Source of the DNA: Prunus persica
Taxonomy: Eukaryota; Streptophyta; Magnoliopsida; Rosales; Rosaceae
DNA: 64,000 nt
Direction of reading: 5' to 3'
NCBI RefSeq assembly: GCF_000346465.2
Contig: NC_034010.1
Coordinates: 10,628,558-10,692,557, forward strand
This document shows, piece by piece, positions 39,663 to 50,321 of this stretch. A program made the translations under genes and the position numbers. Below the pieces are notes generated by a model. It worked only from the letters and a program-made list of their open reading frames with translations, was not told the DNA's origin and searched no databases. Every line of letters starts with the position of its first letter. Positions within the stretch are counted from its first letter, which is position 1.

Positions 39663-42600
39663 TGAAATTGGACAATTCAGGTTCGTACGAAGTGCGTTCT
39701 GAAGTGGAGTGAGTTGTGTTTTGCATTGTTTGAAATATTAGATTTCACTCAAAACTCACCAAATGACTCCTCCCACCATATTATAATGTTCCCCAAATTT
39801 TGGGATCAATTCGATATCGATTGGTCCATGATATTGGACAATTCAGGTTCGTACGAAGTTTCTTTTGAAATGGAGTGGTTTTTGTATTGCATTGTTTTAG
39901 AGATTGGATGTCACTCAAAACTCACCAAATGACACCTCCCACCAGAGTATAATGTTCCCCAAGTTTTGGGCTCAATCTGAGGTCAATTGGTCCATGAAAT
40001 TAGACAATTCCGATTCGTACGAAGTTCGTTCTGAAATGGAGTGGTTTGTGATTTACATAGTTTTAGATATTGGACTTCACTTAAAAGCCACCAAATGACT
40101 CCTCCCACCATATTATCATGTTCCCCAAGTTTTGGACTCAATCCGATATCGATTGGTCCTTGTTGGTACAAAGTTCGTTCTGAAATGGAGTGGTGGGTGT
40201 ATGGCATAGTTTTCGAGATTGGATTTCACTGAAAAGTCACCAAATGACTCCTCCCACCATATTATGATGTTCCCAAAGTTTTGGACTCGATCCAATATCG
40301 ATTGGTCCACGAAATTGGACAATTCAGTTTCGTGCGAAGTTCATTCTGAAATGGGATGGTTGGTGTATGACATAGTTTTAGTGATTGGATTTCACCCAAA
40401 ACACACCAAACGACTCCTCCCACCATATTATAATGTTCCCAAGTTCAGGGCTCAATCCAATATCAATTGGTCCTTGAAATTGGACAATTCTGGTTCGTAC
40501 GAAGTTCGTTATGAAATGGAGGGGTTTGTGTTTTGCATACTTTTAGATATTGGATTTCACTCAAAGAGCACCAAATGACTCCTCCCATCATATTATGATG
40601 TTCCTCAAGTTTTGGAGTCAATCCGATATCGATTGGTCCACGAAATTGAACAATTCAGGATCATACGAAGTTCTTCTAAAATGGAGTGGTTGGTGTTTTG
40701 CATGGTTTTAGGGATTGGATTTCACTCAAAAAGCACCAAATGACTCCTCCCACCATAATATGGAGTTCCCGAAATTTTGGACTCAGTCCGATATCAATTG
40801 GTCCCTGAAATTGGACAATTTCGGTTCGTACGAAGTTCGCTCTGAAATGGTGTGGTTGGTGTATTACATAGTTTTAGAGATTGGATTTCCCTCAAAACCC
40901 ACCAAATGAGTCCGCCGACCATAATATGATGTTCCCCATGTTTTGGACTCAATCTGATATCGATTGGTCCATGAAATTGGACAATTCAGGTTCGTACGAA
41001 GTTCATTCTGAAATGGAGTGGTTTGTGTTTTGCAAAGTTTTAGATATTGGATTTCACTCAAAGAGCACCAAATGACTCCTCCCACCATATTATGGGGTTC
41101 TCCCAGTTTTGGACTCAATCCGAAAATGATTGGTCCATGAAATTGGACAATTCATGTTCGTACGAATTTTGTTCTAAAATGGAGTGGTTGGTGTATTGCA
41201 TAGTTTTAGAGATTGTATTTCACTAAAAACTCACCAATTGACTCCTCCCACTATATTATGGTGTTCCCCAAGTTTTGGAGTCAATCCTACATCGATTGTC
41301 CCCTAAAATTGGACAATTCAAGTTTGTACGAAGTTCGTTCCGAAATGGAGTGGTTGGTGTGTTGCATAGTTCAAGATATTGGATTTCACTCAAAACTCAC
41401 CAAACGACTCTGCCCACCGTATTATAATGTTCCCCAAGTTTTGGTCTCAATCAGATATAGATTGTTCCAAGAAATTGGACAATTCAGGTTCGTACGAAGT
41501 TCGTTTTGAAATGGAGTAGTTGGTGTTTTGCATAGATTTTTAGGTTGGATTTCACTCAAAACTCCCCAAATGACCCCTCCCCGCCATATTACGATTTCCC
41601 CCAACTTTTGAGCTCATTTCGATATCGATTGGTACTTCAAATTGGACAATTCAGGTTCGTACGAAGTTCGTTCTAAAATAGAGTGGTTGGTGTTTTGCAT
41701 AGTTTTAGGGATTGGATTTCATTCAAAACCCACCAAATGACTCCTCCCACCACATTATGATGTTCCCCAAGTTTTGGACTCAATCCGATATTGATTCGTC
41801 CATGAAATTGGACAATTCAGGTTCGTACGAAGTTCGTTCTGAAATGCAGTGTTTCGTCTTTTGGAGAGTTTTGGACATTGGATTTCAATCAAAACTCACC
41901 AAATGACTCCTCCCACCAAATTATGATGTTCAACAAGTTTTGGACTCAATCGGATATCGATTGGTCCATCAAATTGGACAATTCAGGTTCGTACGAAGTT
42001 CGTTCTGAAATTCAGTGGTTGGTGTTTTGCATAGTTTTAGATATTGGATTTCACTTAAAACACCTCAAATGTCTCCTCCCACCATATTATGATGTTCCCC
42101 AAGTTTTGGACTCAATGCGATATCGATTGGTCTATGAAATTGGACAATTCAAGTTCGTACAAAGTTCGTTCTGAAATGGAGTGATTGGTGTTTTGCATAG
42201 TGTTAGAGATTGAATTTCACTCAAAACTCACCAAATGACTCCGCCCACCAAATTAAGATGTTGAACAAGTTTTGGACTGATTCTGGTTTCGATTGGCCCA
42301 TGAAATTGGACAATTCCGGTTCTTATGAAGTTCGTTCTGAAATGGACTGGTTGGTGTTTTGCATTGTTTTAGATATTCTATTTCACTCAAAACCCCTCAA
42401 ATGACTCCTCCCAACATATTATGATGTTCCCCAAGTTTTGGACTGAATGCGATATCGATTGGTCCATGAAATTGGGCAATTCAGGTTCGTACGAAGTTCG
42501 TTATGAAATGGAGTGGTTGGTGTGTTGCATAGTTTTAGAGATTCGATTTCTCTCAAAACCTACCAAATGACTCCTCCCACCGCATTATGTTGTTCCCCAA

Positions 42601-45600
42601 GTTTTGGACTCAATCCGATATCGATTGGTCCATGAACTTGCACAATTCCGGTTCCTACGAAGTTCGTTCTGAAATGGAGTGGTTGGTGCATTGCATAGTT
42701 CTAAAGATTGGATTTCACTCAAAACCTTCCAACTGACTCTTCCCACCATACTATGATGTTCCCCAAGTTTTGGACTCATTTCGATATTGATTCGTCCATG
42801 AAATTGGACAATTCAGGTTCGTATGAAGTTCGTTCAGAAATGGAGTGGTTGGTGTATTGCATAGGTTTAGAGATTCAATTTCACTCAAAACCCAACAAAT
42901 CACTACTCCCACCATATTATGATGTTCCCCAAGTTTTGGACTCAATCCAATATCGATTGGTCCATGAAATTGTACAATTCAGGTTCGTACAAAGTTCGTT
43001 CTAAAATGGAGTGGTTTGTGTTTTGCAAAGTTTTACAGATTGAATTTCACTCAAAAACCACCAAAGGACTCCTCACACCATATTATGATGTGCCCCAAGT
43101 TTTGGACTCAATCCGATATCGATTGGTCCACGAAATTGGACAATTCAGGTCGTACAAAGTTCATTATGAAATGGACTGGTTAGTGTGTGGCATAGTTTTA
43201 GATATTGGATTTCACTCAAAACCTACCAAATGACTCCTCCGACCATAATATGATGTTCTCCAATTTTGGGGCTCAATCCGATATCAATTGGTCCCTGAAA
43301 TTAGAGAATTCAGGTTCGTATGAAGGTCATTCTGAAATGGAGTGGTTGGGGTATTGCATAGTTATAGACATTGGATTTCACTCAAAACTCACCAAATGAC
43401 TCCTCCCACCATATTATGATGTTCACCAAGTTTTGGACTCAATCCGATATCGATTGGTTCGTCAAATTAGACAATTCAGGTTCGTACGAAGTTCGTTCTG
43501 AAATGAAGTGGTTGGTGTTTTGCATAGTTTTAAATATTGGATTTCACTCAAAACCCCTGAAATGACACCTTCCAACATATTATGATGTTCCCCATGTTTT
43601 GGACTCAATCCGATATAGATTGGTCCATGAAATTGGACAATTTAGGTTCGTACGAAGCTCGTTCTGAAATGGAGTGGTTGGTGTATTGCACAATTCTTGG
43701 GATTGGATTTCAATCAAAACCTACCAAATGACTCGCCCCACCAAATTATGATGTTGAACAGGTTTTGGACTCAATCCGATATCGATTGGTCCATGAAATT
43801 GGACAATTCAGGTTCGTATGAAGTTTCTTTCGAAATGGAGTGGTTTAAGTTTTGCAAAGTTTTAGAGATTGGATTTCACTCGAAGTGCACCAATGACTCC
43901 TCCCACCATATTATGATGTTCCCTAAGTTTTGGTCTCAGTCTGATATCGATCGGTCGACGAAATTGGACAATTCATGTTCGTACGAAGTTCGTTCCGAAA
44001 TGGGGTGGTTGATGTTTTGCATAGTTTTAGAGATTGGATTTCACCCAAAACCCACCAAATGACTCCTCCCACCATATTATGATGTTTCCCAAGTTTTGGT
44101 CTCAATCTGATATTGATTGGTCCATGAAATTGGACAATTCAGGTTCGTACGAAGTTTCCTCTGAAATGGTGTGGTTGTTGTATCGCATTGTTCTATAGAA
44201 TGGATGTCACTCAAAACACCTCAAATGTCTCCTCCCACCATATTATGATGTTCCTCAAGTTTTGGACTCAATCCGACGTTGATTGGTCCACGAAATTGGA
44301 CAATTCAGGTTCGTACGATGTTCGTTCTGAAATAGAGTGGTTAGTGTTTTGCATAGTTTTAGAGAATGGATGTCACTCAAAACCCACCAAATGACACCTC
44401 CCACCATATTATGATGTTCCTCAAGTTTTGGACTCAATCCGACGTTGATTGGTCCACGAAATTGGACAATTCAGGTTCGTACGATATTCGTTCTGAAATG
44501 GAGTGGTTAGTGTTTTGCATAGTTTTAGAGAATGGATGTCACTCAAAACCCGCCAAATGACACCTCCCACCATATTATGATGTTCCTCAAGTTTTGGACT
44601 CAATTCGATGTTTATTGGTCCACGAAATTGGACAATTCAGGTTCGTACGTTGTCCGTTCTGAAATGGAGTGGTTGGTGTTTTGCATAATTTTGGAGATTG
44701 GATTTCACTCAAAGCTCGGAAAATTACACCTCCCACTATATTATGATGTTCCCCATGTTTGGGACTCAATCTGATATGGATTGGCCCACGAAATTGGACA
44801 ATTCAGGTTCGTACGAAGTTTGTTCTGAAATGGTGTGGTTGGGGTATTGCATAGTTCTTCATATTGGATTTCACTCACAACCTACCAAATGACTCCTCCC
44901 ACCATATTATGATGTTCCCCAATTTGTGGACTAAATCCGATATTGATTGGTCTACGAAATTGGACAATGTTCGTATGAGGTTCGTTCTGAAATGGAGTGG
45001 TTGGTGTTTTGCATAGTTTTAGAGATTGGATTTCACTCAAAACCTACCAAATGACTCCTCCCACCATATTATGATGTCCGATATCGATTGCTCCACAAAA
45101 TTGGACAATTCAGGTTCGTACAAAGTTCGTTATGAAATGGAGTGGTTGGTGTTTTGCATAGTTTTAGAGATTGGATTTCACTCAAAAGTCCCCAAATGCC
45201 TCCTCCCACCATATTATAATGTTCTCCAAGTTTTGGACTCAATCCGATATCGATTAGTCTATGAAATTGGACAATTCGTGTTCGGACGAAGTTCGTTCTA
45301 AAATGGAGTGGTTGGTGTGTTGCATAGTTTTAGATATTGGATTTCACTCAAAACCTACCAAATGACTCCTCCGACCATAGTATGATGTTCCCCGATTTTG
45401 GGACTCAATCTGATATTGATTGGTCCGTGAAATTGGTCAATTCAGGTTCGTACGAAGTTTGTTCTGAAATGGTGTGGTTGGTGTATTGCATAGTTCTTCA
45501 GATTGGATTTCACTCATAACCTACCAAATGATTCCTCCCACCATGTTATGATTTTCCTGAATTGTGGACTCAATGCGATATCGATTAGTTTAAGAAATTG

Positions 45601-48600
45601 GACAATTTGTGTTCGAAAGAAGTTCGTTATGAAATGGTGTGTTTCATGTTTTGCATAGTGTTGGTGATAGGATTTCACTCAAAACCGACCAAATTGCAAC
45701 TCCCACCATATTATGATGTTCCCTAAGTTTTGTACTTAATCTGATATCGATTGGTCCATGAAATTGGATAATTCATGTTCGTACGAAGTTCATTCTGAAA
45801 TGGAATGTTGGTGTATTTTATAGTTCTAGAGTTTGGATGTCACTCAAAACTCAACAAATGACTCCTCCGACCATATTATGATGTTCCCCAAGTTTTGGGC
45901 TCAATCCGATATCGATTTGCCCAAAAAATTGGACAATTCAGGTTCGTACAAAGTCATTCTGAAATGGAGTGGTTGGTGTATTGCATAGTTCTAGAGACTG
46001 AATTTCACTCAAAACCTACCAAATGAATCCTCCAACAACATTATGATGTTCCCCAATTTTAGGACTCAATCCGAAATCGACTGGTGCATGAAATTGGACA
46101 ATTCAGGTTCGTACGATGTTTGTTCTGAAATTGAGAGGTTGGTGTTTTGAACAGTTTTAAAGATTGGATTTCACTCAAAACCCACCAAATGACACCTCCC
46201 ACCATATTATGATGTTCCCCAAGTTTTGGACTCAATCCGGCGTTGATTGGTCCACGAAATTGCACAATTCAAGTTCGTACGATGTTCGTTCTGAAATGGA
46301 GTGGTTGGTATTTTGCATAATTTTAGAGATTGGATTTCACTCAAAGCTCAGTAAATTACACCTCCCACCATATTATGATGTTCCCCATGGTTTGGACTCA
46401 ATTCGATATGGATTGGTCCTTGAAATTGGACAATTCAGGTTCGTACGAAGTTTGTTCTGAAATGGTGTGGTTGCGGTATTGCATAGTTCTTCCTATTGGA
46501 TTTCACTCATAACCTAACAAACCACTCCTCCCACCATATTAAGATGTTCCTCAAGTTGTGGACTAAATCCGATATTGATTGGTCTACGAAATTGGACAAT
46601 TCGTGTTCGTACGAAGTTCGTTCTGAAATGGAGTGGTTGGTGTCTTGCATAGTTTTTGATATTGGATTTCACTCAAAACCTATCAAATGGTTCGTACGAA
46701 GTTTGTTCTGAAATGGTGTGGTTGGTATATTGCATAGTTCTTCAAATTGGATTTCACTCATAACCTACCAAATGATTCCTCCCACCATGTTAAGATTTTC
46801 CTGAAGTTGTGGACTCAACCCGATGTCGATTAGTCTAAGAAATTGGACAATTCGTGTTCGTACGAATTTCGTTCTGAAATAGAGTGGTTGGTGTTTTGCA
46901 TAGTTTTAGAGATAGGATTTCACTCAAAACCTACCAAATGACAACTCCCACCATATTATCATGTTCCCTAAGTTTTGGACTCACTCCGATATCGACTGGT
47001 CTATGAAATTGGACAATTCAGGTTCGTACGAACTTCATTCTGAAATGGAGTGGTTGGTGTTTTGCATACTTTTAGACTTTGGATGTCACTCAAAACTCGC
47101 CAAATGACACCTCCGACCATATCATGATGTTCCCCAAGTTTTGGACTCAATCTGACATCGATTGGTCCACGAAATTGGACAATTTAGGTTCGTACGATGT
47201 TCATTCTGAAATGGAGTGGTTGGTGTTTTACATAGTTTTAGAGATTGGATTTCACCCAAAACTCCCCAAATGACTCCTTCCACCATAATATGATGTTCCT
47301 CAAGTTTCGGACTCAATCAGATATCGATTGGTCCACGAAATTGGAAAATTCAGGTTCGTACGAAGTTCGTTCTAAAATGCAGGGGTTGGTGTATTGCATA
47401 GGTTTAGGGACTCGATTTCACTTAAAAACAACCAAATGACTCCTCCTATGATATTATGATGTTCCCCAAGTTTTGGATTCAATCCGATATAGATTGGTCC
47501 ACGAAATTGGCCAATTCAATTTCGTACGAAGCTCGTTCTGAAATGGAGTGGTTGGTGTATTGCATAATTTTAGAGATTTTATTTCACTCAAAATCCACGA
47601 AATGACTCCTCCCACCATATTATGATGTTCCACAAGTTTTGGACTCGATTTGATATCGATTGGTCCATCAAATTGGAAAATTGAATTTCGTACGAAGTTC
47701 GTTCTGAAATAGAGTGGTTGGTGTATTGCATAGTTTTAGAGATTGTACTCAAAACCCATCAAATGACTCCTCCCACAATATTATGATGTTCCCCAAGTTT
47801 TGGACTCAATCCGATGTCGATTGGTCCACGAAATTGGACAATTCGTGTTCGTACGAAGTTCGTTCTGAAATGAAGTGGTCGGTTTTTTGCATAGTTTTAG
47901 AGATTGGATTTCACTTAAAACCCACCAAATGACTTCCCCTACCATATTATGATGGTCCCCATGTTTTGATCTCAGTCTGATATTGATTGGTTCGCGAAAT
48001 TGGACAATTCAGGTTCGTACGAAGTTCGTTCTGAAATGGAGTGGTTGGTGTATTGGATAGTTCTAGAGATTGGATTTCACTCAAAAGTCCCCAAATGACT
48101 CCTCCCACCATATTATGATGTTCCGCAAGTTGTGGACTAAATCTGATATCGATTGGTCTACGAAATTGGACAATTCGTTTGCGTACGAAGTTCGTCCTGA
48201 AATGGTGTGGTTGTTATATTGCATGGTTTTAGAGATTGGATTTCGCTCAAAACCCACCAAATGACTCCTCCCACCATCTTATGATGTTCCCCAAGTTTTG
48301 GGCTCAATCCGATATCGATTCGTCCAAAAAATTGGACAATTCATGTTCGTACGAAGTTCGTTCTGAAATGGAGTGGTTGGTGTATTGCATAGTTCTAGGG
48401 ACTGGATTTCACTCAAAACCTACCAAATGACTCCTCCGACCATATTATGATGTTCCCCAAGTTTTGGACTCCATTCGACATCGATTGTTCCAAGAAATTG
48501 GACAATTCAGGTTCGTACGATGTTCGTTCTGAAATGGAGTGGTTATTGTTTTACATAGTGTGAGAAATTGGATTTCACTCAAAACCCCCCAAATGACTCC

Positions 48601-48752
48601 TCCCACCATATTATGATGTTCCCCATGTTTTGGACTCAATCCGATATAGATTGGTCTACGAAATTGGCTAATTCAGGTTCGTACGAAAGGTCGTTCTTAA
48701 ATGGAATGGATTTCACTCAAAACCTACTGAATGACTCCTCCCACCATATTAT
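39663..48752 (-). repeat. 166-bp satellite array, subfamily A2, inverted block
   Basis: About 55 monomers in reverse orientation relative to 1-39,276. On the + strand they now read 'gaaattggacaattcaggtt', 'cgtacgaagttcgttctg', 'ggagtggttggtg', 'tcactcaaaac' and 'tgactcctcccaccatatta'. The step remains 166 bp. Shortened monomers occur near 40,160, 45,075, 46,688 and 48,690. Three almost identical neighbours lie at 44.2-44.7 kb, and a longer similarity at an offset of about 1,632 bp links 44.5 kb with 46.2 kb. Confidence 0.95.
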
Positions 48753-48897
48753 TGATGATGATGTGCTAGGTGATATTAGAATTGAGTGTGAGCCATTTAC
48801 TATAGGGATACCAAATGTTGACACATTTGATGACCAAGTGGGTGAGTTTGGGAGTGAAAATATTGGAGATGGGTGTGAAGATATATGGATTGATTGA
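48753..48897 (+). pseudogene. C-terminal remnant of a CACTA-encoded protein, fused to satellite
   Basis: An open frame of 48 codons after the satellite junction ends at a stop at 48,895-48,897. It is rich in Asp, Glu and Gly (residues such as DTFDDQVGEFGSEN and a terminal CEDIWID). It is in frame with a satellite-derived open frame beginning at 48,568, so a hybrid 109-codon frame exists. Its position just inside a CACTA right end suggests the tail of a transposon protein, but I do not recognise a domain and cannot say which protein. A possible 3' splice site ('tatgcag') lies about 100 bp further on. The fusion is most simply an accident of the deletion junction. Confidence 0.5.
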
Positions 48898-50305
48898 TTG
48901 TTGTAATGTATGACATTAGTTATTCGGTTAATTGTATGACATTAATTAATAACTTTGTACATCATTTCAATTCTGATAACATTTTCATTATGCAGGCTTT
49001 AAGTAGGACAAATGAAATTTTTTTACAACTGGGTTAAAGGTGAAAAGTACGACGGGCCAGTAAAAAAACTTGGAAACACATACGTCTAAAATAAAACCAA
49101 CATCAGGTTTTAAAAGGCAAAAGACCGTAAACCAAACAAACCGACATCTGAAACTGAAAACACATCAGTTTATTCCGGCTACAAAACAAAGATCGTCGTA
49201 TATTCCTGAATAACACGACAGTGTACTACTCCAATGACGATTTTGTTAAACACTACTTCAATGCTTAAAAGCAACCGTCGTCTAAAGAGGGAAATAAAGG
49301 CAGTTCAGTTCCTTTTACAGTCGTGACAGATGTTCTGCACGTCAGCTAGTCTAAAGCAACTGACGTCTCAGAGAATACACACGTCAAGGAGGGTTAAACA
49401 AGAGAATTTTAAAAGGACAACCACGTCATCATGTATTCAAAACCAACGTGGTAAGTAATTACAATGTCACACAGTTGGATCTCATGACGTAGTGGAAAAA
49501 TTAACCACGTCCTTTGTTTTAACTCCTCTGATGTTGAATATGTAATCCACTTTGGTTCTTTTCCTGTCCACACCTTCAATATTACTAATAACGTCAACCT
49601 TTGACAACAGCTGTCGTGGGTACGATTTGTTACGTCGTTATTAAGTAATATTGTGTCATTTTAAATATGTCAGACATCGGTTCTTTAGCAAAAGCGACGG
49701 CTAACTCTGTCAAAGGGTCTTTGTATAATTTAAATGACTATTCTCATAAGAAACATACGTGGAATAATGTTAAAACATCAGTCTTCTCCTACTCAGCGAC
49801 GTGGATAATCACATAAGCGACGGTTCTACCAGATGTGGGACATGGTTAACTCATTTTATGGCCGTTACTGAGCGACAACTGACATGTAATATTCTTTAAA
49901 CATCTATTGGTTTGTGTGAGTGTCGTCTTTTATTTTTTAGATGTCGGTGTCTTTGTTTATTTAACGTAGTATATTTTAACCACGACGGTTTCTAGGTTAT
50001 CCAAGTCTTTTTTCCTTCAATTAGGGACGTGGATAATTATTTGCACGTCAGTTCTTCCTTTGATCTTGACATGTAACAATCTTTAGACGTCTCACTTTCA
50101 TAAAACTGTCGTCTAATGTTGTCGAATATTTCATTTTAGGCAAAATATATAGTAATTACACATCAGTTCAAAATAGTTTTTCGACATTGAATGTGTTAAC
50201 GACGTCGGTTAATAGCCGTCGTTGTTTTATGTATAAAAGATGGCGGTCAATTTCACGAAGGTTTGAAAACCTTCTAGACGATGGTGGTTTCCCGTCATCT
50301 ATTTT

Positions 50306-50321
50306 GATTTTTGTAGTAGTG
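50306..50321 (-). repeat. CACTA right terminal sequence
   Basis: Read on the minus strand this is CACTACTACAAAAATC. The three bases next to it on the satellite side are 'ata'. The partner end that would carry the other copy of a 3-bp target duplication is deleted. Confidence 0.85.

Larger units (their letters stand above)
48753..50321 (+). mobile_element. Left-truncated CACTA (En/Spm-type) transposon
   Basis: The right end reads 'gatttttgtagtagtg', the reverse complement of CACTACTACAAAAATC, a typical plant CACTA terminus. It stops at 50,321, exactly where satellite resumes ('atagttctaagggttg'). The preceding 1.3 kb is dense in short CGTC/GACG motifs on both strands, as expected for CACTA subterminal repeats. 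No matching CACTA terminus exists on the left: at 48,752 the satellite 'ccaccatattat' runs straight into the end of a coding-like frame. The left end and most of the transposase region are therefore missing, so the element cannot be autonomous. Confidence 0.85.

Noticed and set aside
39233..39726. Open frames of about 158 codons spanning the gap on both strands
   Set aside because: They consist mostly of N and are artefacts.
416..48430. Hundreds of 60-64-codon open frames on both strands with a conserved-looking protein sequence
   Set aside because: They repeat with the 166-bp monomer and appear on both strands. The unit length is not a multiple of three, so each frame overruns one unit into the next. 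The apparent conservation is that of the tandem DNA, with stops appearing freely in diverged units. I do not treat them as genes.
48753..50321. Intact autonomous CACTA transposon
   Set aside because: Only the right terminus is present; the left terminus and the transposase genes are absent.
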